From Clostridiales bacterium (lineage in GTDB: Bacteria; Bacillota; Clostridia; Oscillospirales; Oscillospiraceae), in assembly GCA_021199695.1 (NCBI GenBank), contig JAJQHP010000205.1, forward strand, positions 1-12,285: a stretch of 12,285 nucleotides of DNA, read 5' to 3'. The position numbers and the translations under genes are program-made. Positions 1-6,519 of the stretch are shown in pieces. Under the pieces are notes generated by a model that was given only the letters and a program-made list of their open reading frames with translations, searched no databases and had not been told where the DNA came from. How positions within the stretch are numbered: position 1 is the stretch's first letter; each line of letters begins with the position of its first letter.

Positions 1-330
1 AGCGATGGCTCTCTGAGCTCGGGAGATACGGCCAACGATGACAATGACAGCACAGAGAGTACGGTTGACTCCGGCACAGACAGCTCTGCCGGGCAGACTG
101 CTACCACGCCGGTCTATGAGATCATTATCCCTCTCCACACATCGGATGAGGATGCGGGGACCACGCCCACTGTGTCTGTGACAGTCAACGGAGAGGTCAT
201 TCTGAATATGTCCTATTCCGCCGACGCCACCCAGGCGTCCACCGTATACAGTGGAGAGATCAGCGACATCATTGTCCTGATCAACGGGGTGCAGACCAAC
301 GTCTTTACCTGTGAGGACATCTCTGAGTGA
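1..330 (+). CDS. C-terminal end of a probable PASTA Ser/Thr protein kinase (PrkC-like), 5' truncated by the window
   Basis: An open frame enters from the left edge and ends at TGA 328-330, giving 109 visible residues. The first 35 or so are a flexible Ser/Asp/Thr/Gly-rich linker. The rest (from about TTPVYEIIIPLHTS) looks like a small beta-rich domain with alternating hydrophobic residues, ending VFTCEDISE. No catalytic or PASTA motif is visible. The identity is inferred: the stp-prkC-rsgA-thiN gene order is widespread in Firmicutes, and clostridial PrkC homologues often carry a Ser/Thr/Asp-rich linker and a further extracellular domain after their PASTA repeats. If correct, this part sits outside the membrane and the missing N-terminus holds the cytoplasmic kinase. 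The stop overlaps the rsgA start (GTGA), which suggests translational coupling. It could instead be another secreted or membrane protein. Confidence 0.6.
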   Translation, partial: SDGSLSSGDTANDDNDSTESTVDSGTDSSAGQTATTPVYEIIIPLHTSDEDAGTTPTVSVTVNGEVILNMSYSADATQASTVYSGEISDIIVLINGVQTNVFTCEDISE

Positions 331-1223
331 CGGGGGTTATTGTCCGCTCGCTCAGCGGCTTTTATGATGTGGACGTTCAGGGGCAGGTCCTCCGGTGTCG
401 CGGTCGTGGCAAGCTGCGCCACCAAAAGCAGAAGCCCCTGGTGGGGGACCGGGCGGAGATCACTCCGCTCAGCGAACAAGAGGGTGTGTTGGACGCCATT
501 CTTCCCCGGCGCAACGCCCTGGAACGTCCCGCTGTGGCCAATATGGATCAGATCTTGATCGTGGCCTCCGGAGCCATTCCGGTGACAGACCCGTTCCTGA
601 TCGACCGGATCACCGCCCTGGCTATCGCTGTGGACTGCCAGCCGGTCATCCTGTTCAACAAGTGGGACCTGGTCCCGGTCCCGGAGCTGGCGGAGATCTA
701 TGCAAATGCCGGTTTCACCGTCATTCCGTGCAGCGCCAGGACTGGTCAGGGAGTAGAGGAGATCCGGTCCTGCCTCCGGGACCGTATCTCTGTCTTTACC
801 GGCAATTCCGGCGTGGGAAAGTCCAGTCTGCTCAATGCCCTGGAGGGCAGTCTGGAATTGGCTACCGGAGAGGTCAGCGCCAAGCTGGGCCGCGGGAGGC
901 ACACCACCCGAATGGTAGAGCTGTTTCGGCTCCCGGGAAACGCTCTGGCAGCGGATACCCCCGGCTTTGCCGCCTTTGACCCTCAGACGCCGGAGCTGAT
1001 GGATGCCCAGGCTTTGGCAGGCTATTTCCCGGAATTTCGTCCCTACCTGTACGATTGTTCCTTCGCGGACTGCGCCCATGTCAAGGAGAAGGGATGCGGC
1101 CTGCTGGAGGCGATAAAGCAGGGCAAGGTATCCAAAAGCCGCCATGACAGCTATGTGCGGCTCTATCAACAGGCAAAGGAGTATCGGCCTTGGGAGAATC
1201 ACGGAAAAAACGGGCCGTCCTGA
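327..1223 (+). CDS. rsgA: Ribosome small-subunit maturation GTPase RsgA
   Basis: This 298-residue protein has the hallmark circularly permuted GTPase layout. An N-terminal OB-fold (about 1-68) is followed by G4 NKWD (111-114) and G5 CSAR (135-138), and only then G1 GNSGVGKSS (159-167), the G2 region RGRHTT (189-194) and G3 DTPG (210-213). A C-terminal zinc-binding knuckle follows (C244, C249, H251, C257). RsgA checks late 30S assembly and uses GTP hydrolysis, stimulated by the ribosome, to leave the mature subunit. Length matches the family. The start is GTG at 327, overlapping the upstream TGA by three bases; only a weak GAGG-type site lies upstream, so coupling to the previous gene is likely. 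The 3' end overlaps thiN by 34 bases. In Bacillus subtilis rpe lies between cpgA (rsgA) and thiN; here it is absent. Confidence 0.97.
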   Translation: MTGVIVRSLSGFYDVDVQGQVLRCRGRGKLRHQKQKPLVGDRAEITPLSEQEGVLDAILPRRNALERPAVANMDQILIVASGAIPVTDPFLIDRITALAIAVDCQPVILFNKWDLVPVPELAEIYANAGFTVIPCSARTGQGVEEIRSCLRDRISVFTGNSGVGKSSLLNALEGSLELATGEVSAKLGRGRHTTRMVELFRLPGNALAADTPGFAAFDPQTPELMDAQALAGYFPEFRPYLYDCSFADCAHVKEKGCGLLEAIKQGKVSKSRHDSYVRLYQQAKEYRPWENHGKNGPS

Positions 1224-1846
1224 TCGGCGCATCCTCCCATTCGCTCCCGCCGGGGCTGGCGGAGGAGATACATCCGGATGATTTTATCATCTGCGCTGAC
1301 GGCGGACGGGATGTGGCGGAGCAACTCGGGCTCCGACCGGACTGGTATGTGGGGGACAACGACTCGGGCGGACGGCCGGAGGGGCTGCCTGCCACTCTTC
1401 TGCCATCGGAGAAGGATGTTTCCGATATGGAGATGGCCGTCGATCAGGCCCTCCGGCTGGGTTACCGGGAGCTGCTGCTCCTGGGCTGCACCGGCGGCAG
1501 AGGAGACCATCACCTGGCGAACCTGGGCCTTCTGGAGCAGATCGACCAGCGAGGCGGCCACGGCATTTTGATGGACAGGACAAACGAGGTGCGTTTCCTG
1601 GGGCCCGGCAGCTACCGGATGGAAAACCGCCCCAAATACCACTACCTGGGGCTGATCCCATTGGACGCGACAGTCACCGGCGTCACGATTACCGGCGTCC
1701 GCTACCCGTTGAACCAATTTACCCTCTGCCGTGGCTCCACCCGGTCGGTCAGCAACGAGATACTGCCCGGGGCCACAGCTGAAATCACCGTTCAAACCGG
1801 TCACGTCTATCTGATTCGGTCACAGCCGGAACCCATGGACCCCTGA
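1190..1846 (+). CDS. thiN: Thiamine pyrophosphokinase
   Basis: The 218-residue product transfers pyrophosphate from ATP to thiamine, making thiamine diphosphate. Family motifs appear in order: ADGG (36-39), GDNDS (55-59), SEKDVSDMEMA (73-83), the nucleotide-binding GCTGGRGDHHLANLGLL (99-115), and C-terminal thiamine-site strands ending in SVSNE (186-190). One oddity is GDNDS: the family usually has Phe or another hydrophobic residue between the two aspartates, but both metal-binding aspartates are kept. The start is TTG at 1190, chosen because AAAGGAG (1175-1181) lies 8 bases upstream and the Met-Gly-Glu start leads directly into the first strand (RAVLIGA). The gene overlaps rsgA by 34 bases and is probably co-transcribed with it. 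Assignment is strong; the exact start is a little less certain. Confidence 0.94.
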   Translation: MGESRKKRAVLIGASSHSLPPGLAEEIHPDDFIICADGGRDVAEQLGLRPDWYVGDNDSGGRPEGLPATLLPSEKDVSDMEMAVDQALRLGYRELLLLGCTGGRGDHHLANLGLLEQIDQRGGHGILMDRTNEVRFLGPGSYRMENRPKYHYLGLIPLDATVTGVTITGVRYPLNQFTLCRGSTRSVSNEILPGATAEITVQTGHVYLIRSQPEPMDP

Positions 1847-1855
1847 GAGCGAGAG

Positions 1856-1869
1856 AAGGAGGAACTGAA
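1856..1869 (+). promoter_or_regulatory. Strong ribosome-binding site for the GH25/FN3 gene
   Basis: AAGGAGG at 1856-1862 sits 7 bases before ATG 1870. It is close to a perfect anti-16S match and fixes the start, which is followed directly by a signal peptide. With only 23 bases between the thiN stop and this ATG there is little room for a separate promoter, so translation probably comes from the rsgA-thiN transcript. Confidence 0.75.
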
Positions 1870-4800
1870 ATGAGAAGAATGATCGCGCTGCTGCTGACGG
1901 CTGTACTCTGCTTGCAGCTATGCGTCCCGGCCTTTGCTACAGAGACGGCGGAAGAGACAACGGACGTCGTTGCTGCGGATGAGGAGTTGACCTCTGAAAC
2001 AGAGGAAAATACCGATGCCGTGACTGACGAGGCAGAAGACACCTCTGCTGATGCGGCTGACGAAACGGAAGAAGAAACCGCCTCTGCCAGCGAGGAAACG
2101 GCAGCATCCGCCGAGACAGACGTGGCGGAGGCCGCTTCCGAGGCGGATGAGACAGAAACTGCTGCTGAAACAGAGGTTGCTGCCGCTTCCGAGGAGGCTG
2201 AGGGGGAGGCGTCAGAGGCCGCAGAGGAGGATACATCTGACAGTACAGAGGAGGATGTCACCCTCTATGGCGGCTTTGAGGCGGACTATAACGATCCGGA
2301 ATTCCTCCAGCTGCTGGAGAGCGGGGCCTTTGAGGAGAGCGAGGATGACGGCATCTCCACCGCTGCCACCTATTCCCACAACAGCCAGTTCAACGGATAT
2401 ACCATTACCAAGGGGGTTGACGTCTCCAAGTGGAACGGGACGATCAACTGGTCCAAGGTCAAGGCGTCTGGCATCAGCTTCGTTATCATCCGTTGCGGAT
2501 ATCGGGGGACCGGCGACGGGACGCTTTATAAGGACTCCATGTTTGAGACGAACGTCAAGGGTGCTCTTGCTGCCGGGCTGGAGGTGGGCGTATATGTCTA
2601 CTCTCAGGCCATCACCACCGCAGAAGCCAAGGCGGAGGCCAACCTGGCCATCCAGATGTGCGCAGGCTATGACGTCACCCTTCCTCTTGTACTGGACTAT
2701 GAGTACCTTACGCCTACCACCGGCCGTCTGGCGAATGCCAGCCTGACAAAGACCCAGCGGACCAATATTTGTCTGGCCTTCTGTGATACGGTGGATGCAG
2801 CCGGATACGGGGCCATGGTCTATGCCAACAGGAGTATGCTGGAGGATGATACCTACGGCCAACAGATCGCGGACGCGGGCTATGAGGTGTGGCTGGCCCA
2901 ATGGCGATCCAGCACCACCTATTCCGGTACTTACACCTATTGGCAATATTCCGACAGCGGCTCTGTCAGTGGCATCAGTCAGCCCACCAGCGGAGTGGAT
3001 GTGGACTACCGCTATGAACTGCCCTCTCCCACCATTACGCTGACCTACTGCGCCGCTACGGGGGTGCGTCTGGCCTGGAGCGAGGTTTCGTTGGCGGACA
3101 GCTATGTTGTCTATCGCAGGGCCTCCGGAGCGACCGCCTGGACAAAGCTGGGCACTGTCAGCAGCGATGATGACCTCACTTGGTTGGATAAGACCGCAGT
3201 GGAGGGGACCACCTACGAATATGTGGTCCGGGCCTGTGACGGTTCCATTCTCTCTCCCTACCAGCGGACGGGGACCTCCGTTGACTATGACCCGGAATTT
3301 TCTCTTTCCTCGGCAACGCAGACCAACAGCGGCGTCAAGCTCACCTGGGACGCGTCTACGGAATACGATTCCTATCAGATCTATCGCCGGGTCGGCAATT
3401 CCGGAAGCTGGACAAAGGTTGAAACCATTTCGGACACCTCAAAAACGTCTTATACAGATACTGCTCAGCTGACCAGCGGAGCGGTCTATTCCTACACGAT
3501 CGCCGGCATCAGCGACGGGACCGAGGATGATTACGATCCCTACGGCCTCCAGGTGACCTGGCTCGATATGCCGGAGCTGGTTTCCGCCGCCTCCTATAAG
3601 ACCGGCATGAAGGTGACGTGGAAGGCGGTATCCGGTGCGGACGGCTATCGGGTTTTTCGGAAGGAGAGCGGCAGCTGGAAGTGCATCGCCACCATCACCA
3701 GCGGCAGCACCGTCACCTACTATGACAGCGCAGCGTCTGCCTCCGGCACTACCTATACCTATACGGTCCGGGCCTATCAGGGCTCCGCCTACGGCCCTTA
3801 CAGTAGCTCCGGCATATCCGGGACCCGGGTCACTGCGCCTACCCTGGTCAGCGTCGCACAGAGTGGAAGCAGCATGAAGGTCCAGTGGACGGCGGTCAGC
3901 GACGCAACGAAATATTACGTCTACCGTAAGTCCTCCGGTACTGGCTGGACTAAGGTAGGAACGGTCTCTGCCAGTGCTACCTCCTATTCCGATTCTACCG
4001 CTTCCAGCGGCACTGTGTACACCTATACCGTCCGGGCCGTCGTCTCCGGAAATACAAGCTGGTATGATGAGACAGGCGTCTCCGGTTTGTACCTGGGCAC
4101 GGTCAAGCTCAATTACGCCTCCCGCACAGACGCGGGGATCACGGTTTCGTGGAGTACAGTGACCGGCGCCGCGAAATACGCTGTTTACCGGAAAGTGGGA
4201 ACGTCCGGGAGCTGGACAAAGATCGCTACCGTTACAAAAAACTCTTACACCGAAACGGAAAGCCTGAGCACTACCGAAAAATATTATTATACGGTCCGTG
4301 CAGTTGCCACTTATAACGGAAAGACCGTGATGGGCGGCTATCAGACGGCTGGCATCCTCCTCTCTAACCTGACAATCCCCGCTTTGACGGGAGTGACGAG
4401 CAGCACCGGAGGCCTTACGGTCAAGTGGGAAGCCGTGACGGGCGCATCCGGCTATTACATCTATCGCAAGGTCAGCGGCGGCAGCTGGTCCAAGGTAGCT
4501 ACCGTCAGCAGCGGGACCTCATGGACGGATTCCACTGCCAAGGCGGGAACGGTCTACACCTATACCGTTCGCGCTACCGATGGAGAGACGATGAGCTGGT
4601 ATAATACGAGCGGCATCTCCGGCGTGTGGCTGTCTGCGCCCACGATCTCTTCTGTGACCACTGCCTCCACCGGCGTGCGTATTAAATGGAGCAGTGTGGA
4701 TGGGGCCTCCAGCTATCGTGTCTACCGCAAGATATCCGGCGGCAGCTGGAAGCTGTTGGCAACCACCACCAAGACCCAGTATGACGATACCGATACGCTG

Positions 4801-6234
4801 ACCACCGGCACCACCTACCTTTACACGGTACGGGGTTGCACGACCCTGAATGGCTCCACAGTCCTGGGCGCGCTTGCATCCAACAGTACGTTCTGCTATC
4901 TGGACGCCCCCACATTGAAGAGCGTAAAGGTTGCGACCTCGGGGCTGACAGTGACCTGGGACAGCGTGGCGGGCGCATCCAGCTATTACGTCTATCGCAA
5001 GGTCAGCGGCGGCTCCTGGTCCAAAATGGCCACTGTCAGCAGCGGGACCACATGGACAGATACCTCGGTGAAAAGCGGGACTACCTATCTTTACACGGTC
5101 CGGGCGGTCAACAACGGGAACATGAGCTGGTATAACGCCAGCGGCATCTCCGGCGTGTGGCTGTCTGCGCCTACGATCTCTTCTGTGACCACCGCATCCA
5201 CCGGCGTGCGCATAAAATGGAGCAGTGTGGATGGGGCCTCCAGCTATCGTGTCTACCGCAAGATATCCGGCGGCAGCTGGAAGCTGTTGGCAACCACCAC
5301 CAAGACCCAGTATGACGATACCGATACGCTGACCACCGGCACCACCTACCTTTACACGGTACGGGGTTGCACGACCCTGAATGGCTCCACAGTCCTGGGC
5401 GCGCTTGCATCCAACAGTACGTTCTGCTATCTGGACGCCCCCACATTGAAGAGCGTAAAGGTTGCGACCTCGGGGCTGACAGTGACCTGGGACAGCGTGG
5501 CGGGCGCATCCAGCTATTACGTCTATCGCAAGGTCAGCGGCGGCTCCTGGTCCAAAATGGCCACTGTCAGCAGCGGGACCACATGGACAGATACCTCGGT
5601 GAAAAGCGGGACTACCTATCTTTACACGGTCCGGGCGGTCAACAACGGGAACATGAGCTGGTATAACGCCAGCGGCATCTCCGGTCTTTGGATAGAGACT
5701 CCCGAACTGACTTCCGTCGCAACAGTGTCCACCGGAGTTGAAATTACCTGGAGCGCCGTTGAAAACGCTACCGGATACCGGGTCTTTCGCAAGACGGAAG
5801 GGGGAAGCTGGGTATTCCTGAAAGCGGTCACCGATACCAGCTATACGGATTCCGGCCTCACCGCCTACGATACCAACTACTATTATACGGTGCGGGCCTA
5901 CGTTACTGTCAGTGGAACGACCTATTACGGCGGCTACGACACGACTGGAATCCTGCTCCACTATCTCGCAGTGCCACAGCTCAATGACGCAGATAGTACC
6001 AGCTCTGGCATTACCATTAGCTGGATCAAGGTCAGCGGAGCCACCTCCTATCTGGTTTACCGCAGAACGAGCGACGCCGATTGGACGCAGATCGCCACCC
6101 TGGACAGCGTCGCTACCGATTATACCGATACCACCGGCGTCTCCGGGATGACCTACTATTATACTGTCCGGGCAAAGAGCGACAACGGCCTGAGCTGGTA
6201 CAACGAGACGGGCGTCTCTGCCACTTGCCAGTAA
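1870..6234 (+). CDS. Secreted GH25 lysozyme-family protein with twelve FN3-like repeats
   Basis: A 1454-residue exported protein. Residues 1-23 are a signal peptide (MRRM, hydrophobic core, probable cleavage after AFA). Residues 24 to about 165 are a highly acidic Ala/Glu/Thr/Ser/Asp-rich linker. Residues about 176-385 form a glycoside hydrolase family 25 domain: GVDVSKWNG with D184, the DYE motif with D276 and E278 as expected active-site acids, and the closing WQYSDSG...GVDVDYRYE. GH25 enzymes cut the MurNAc-GlcNAc bond of peptidoglycan. From 385 to 1454 there are twelve repeats of about 82-93 residues with the pattern W...A..Y.VYRK..G.W..IATV...YTDT....GT.Y.YTVRA, typical of FN3-like modules in Firmicute surface proteins. 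Repeats begin near 385, 478, 571, 660, 748, 840, 927, 1017, 1104, 1194, 1281 and 1372. No LPXTG, SLH, choline-binding or transmembrane C-terminus is visible, so wall retention would depend on the repeats or linker. Role could be wall remodelling, adhesion, or attack on other bacteria; the sequence does not decide. Confidence 0.92.
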   Translation: MRRMIALLLTAVLCLQLCVPAFATETAEETTDVVAADEELTSETEENTDAVTDEAEDTSADAADETEEETASASEETAASAETDVAEAASEADETETAAETEVAAASEEAEGEASEAAEEDTSDSTEEDVTLYGGFEADYNDPEFLQLLESGAFEESEDDGISTAATYSHNSQFNGYTITKGVDVSKWNGTINWSKVKASGISFVIIRCGYRGTGDGTLYKDSMFETNVKGALAAGLEVGVYVYSQAITTAEAKAEANLAIQMCAGYDVTLPLVLDYEYLTPTTGRLANASLTKTQRTNICLAFCDTVDAAGYGAMVYANRSMLEDDTYGQQIADAGYEVWLAQWRSSTTYSGTYTYWQYSDSGSVSGISQPTSGVDVDYRYELPSPTITLTYCAATGVRLAWSEVSLADSYVVYRRASGATAWTKLGTVSSDDDLTWLDKTAVEGTTYEYVVRACDGSILSPYQRTGTSVDYDPEFSLSSATQTNSGVKLTWDASTEYDSYQIYRRVGNSGSWTKVETISDTSKTSYTDTAQLTSGAVYSYTIAGISDGTEDDYDPYGLQVTWLDMPELVSAASYKTGMKVTWKAVSGADGYRVFRKESGSWKCIATITSGSTVTYYDSAASASGTTYTYTVRAYQGSAYGPYSSSGISGTRVTAPTLVSVAQSGSSMKVQWTAVSDATKYYVYRKSSGTGWTKVGTVSASATSYSDSTASSGTVYTYTVRAVVSGNTSWYDETGVSGLYLGTVKLNYASRTDAGITVSWSTVTGAAKYAVYRKVGTSGSWTKIATVTKNSYTETESLSTTEKYYYTVRAVATYNGKTVMGGYQTAGILLSNLTIPALTGVTSSTGGLTVKWEAVTGASGYYIYRKVSGGSWSKVATVSSGTSWTDSTAKAGTVYTYTVRATDGETMSWYNTSGISGVWLSAPTISSVTTASTGVRIKWSSVDGASSYRVYRKISGGSWKLLATTTKTQYDDTDTLTTGTTYLYTVRGCTTLNGSTVLGALASNSTFCYLDAPTLKSVKVATSGLTVTWDSVAGASSYYVYRKVSGGSWSKMATVSSGTTWTDTSVKSGTTYLYTVRAVNNGNMSWYNASGISGVWLSAPTISSVTTASTGVRIKWSSVDGASSYRVYRKISGGSWKLLATTTKTQYDDTDTLTTGTTYLYTVRGCTTLNGSTVLGALASNSTFCYLDAPTLKSVKVATSGLTVTWDSVAGASSYYVYRKVSGGSWSKMATVSSGTTWTDTSVKSGTTYLYTVRAVNNGNMSWYNASGISGLWIETPELTSVATVSTGVEITWSAVENATGYRVFRKTEGGSWVFLKAVTDTSYTDSGLTAYDTNYYYTVRAYVTVSGTTYYGGYDTTGILLHYLAVPQLNDADSTSSGITISWIKVSGATSYLVYRRTSDADWTQIATLDSVATDYTDTTGVSGMTYYYTVRAKSDNGLSWYNETGVSATCQ
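4684..5153 (+). repeat. First copy of a 470-bp exact direct repeat (FN3 units 7-8)
   Basis: By base-by-base reading, 4684-5153 is identical to 5215-5684, an offset of 531 bp (177 codons, two FN3 units). Just upstream, 4621-4683 matches 5152-5214 except for five third-position changes (at 4641, 4662, 4665, 4680 and 4683), all synonymous. The encoded unit pair is thus identical at protein level. Confidence 0.93.
5215..5684 (+). repeat. Second copy of the 470-bp exact direct repeat (FN3 units 9-10)
   Basis: Identical to 4684-5153. Identity stops at 5684, where GGC GTG TGG of the first copy is replaced by GGT CTT TGG and the sequence runs into unit 11. A repeat of this length can confuse short-read assembly, so the copy number should be treated with care. 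Confidence 0.93.
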
Positions 6235-6267
6235 ACCGCAGACTCCCGGGAAAAATCCATCTGACAC

Positions 6268-6324
6268 AAACCGCCGCCTCTCTGCATATCCTGTAATAAC
6301 AGGGTATCCAGAGGGGCGGTTTTT
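6268..6324 (+). terminator. Long hairpin intrinsic terminator after the GH25/FN3 gene
   Basis: AAACCGCC at 6268-6275 pairs with GGCGGTTT at 6315-6322, which continues into a T-run ending at 6324. The stem continues inward through CTCTG/CAGAG and ATATCCTGT/ACAGGGTAT (one G-U pair), closing on an AATA loop. It lies 34 bases after the stop codon at 6232-6234 and only about 43 bases before the spoVM-like ATG, so it probably separates the vegetative operon from the sporulation genes. Confidence 0.85.
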
Positions 6325-6366
6325 CTGCCTGTCCCGGTGATACTGCGCAGGGAAGGGGGCACGGTC

Positions 6367-6447
6367 ATGAAGATCATCATTTTGCGGTCGCCAAAATTTC
6401 TCTCCGGTCTGCTCAAGCTGGTGTTTCATATGGATTCCAGGGAATGA
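6367..6447 (+). CDS. spoVM: SpoVM-like 26-residue spore coat anchor peptide
   Basis: ATG 6367 to TGA 6445-6447 encodes exactly 26 residues, the length of Bacillus subtilis SpoVM. It begins MKIIILRSPKFL, continues SGLLKLVF, and ends HMDSRE. Aligned without gaps to the B. subtilis peptide as I remember it, Met1, Lys2, Pro9, Lys10, Phe11, Leu12 and Gly14 are identical, and positions 6, 7, 15, 16, 17 (Lys for Arg), 19, 25 and 26 are conservative. Pro9 is the residue known to be critical for SpoVM function. SpoVM is an amphipathic helix that lies in the forespore outer membrane, recognises its convex curvature and anchors SpoIVA. AGGGAAGGGGG (6349-6359) ends 7 bases before the ATG, a good ribosome-binding site. 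Context agrees: in B. subtilis spoVM follows thiN, and here the SpoIVA gene lies downstream. No clear promoter is visible between the terminator and this gene. It is divergent, so the call rests on length, motif and context together. Confidence 0.85.
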   Translation: MKIIILRSPKFLSGLLKLVFHMDSRE

Positions 6448-6470
6448 AGGACGCCGCTGGCGCATACTCT
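6442..6470 (+). promoter_or_regulatory. Candidate sigma-E promoter for sipL-spoIVA
   Basis: CATACTCT at 6463-6470 resembles the sigma-E -10 element (CATACAAT-like). GAATGAA at 6442-6448 is a weaker match to the -35 element (GAATATT-like), with a 14-base gap that fits sigma-E spacing. Transcription would begin near 6476, about 45 bases before sipL. The sipL and spoIVA genes are sigma-E-dependent in studied spore formers. The -35 overlaps the end of the spoVM-like gene. This is a pattern match by eye only. Confidence 0.4.
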
Positions 6471-6519
6471 CTTTCAGAACCGTGTCCGGCCAGGCCGGGC
6501 GCAAAGGAGAGGATGCCTT

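Larger units (their letters stand above)
3022..6231 (+). repeat. Tandem array of twelve FN3-like coding repeats
   Basis: The coding sequence repeats with a period of about 246-279 bp, each unit giving one FN3-like domain. Conserved core positions are a Trp in an early strand, Tyr-x-Val-Tyr-Arg-Lys, Gly-Ser-Trp, Thr-x-Tyr-x-Asp-Thr, and Tyr-x-Tyr-Thr-Val-Arg. Two sub-types partly alternate: a shorter one ending SWYN..GISG (units 4, 6, 8, 10, 12) and a longer one with an extra insertion such as TLNGSTVLG or TYNGKTVMGG (units 5, 7, 9, 11). Growth of the array therefore seems to have gone by pairs. Confidence 0.85.

Noticed and set aside
213..1232. A 339-codon open frame on the - strand opposite rsgA
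   Set aside because: The + strand protein has every RsgA motif in order; the antisense frame has no domain or ribosome-binding support.
4621..5684. CRISPR-like or mobile-element interpretation of the long direct repeat
   Set aside because: The repeat stays in one reading frame, equals two whole FN3 units, and has no spacer pattern, transposase or terminal inverted repeats.
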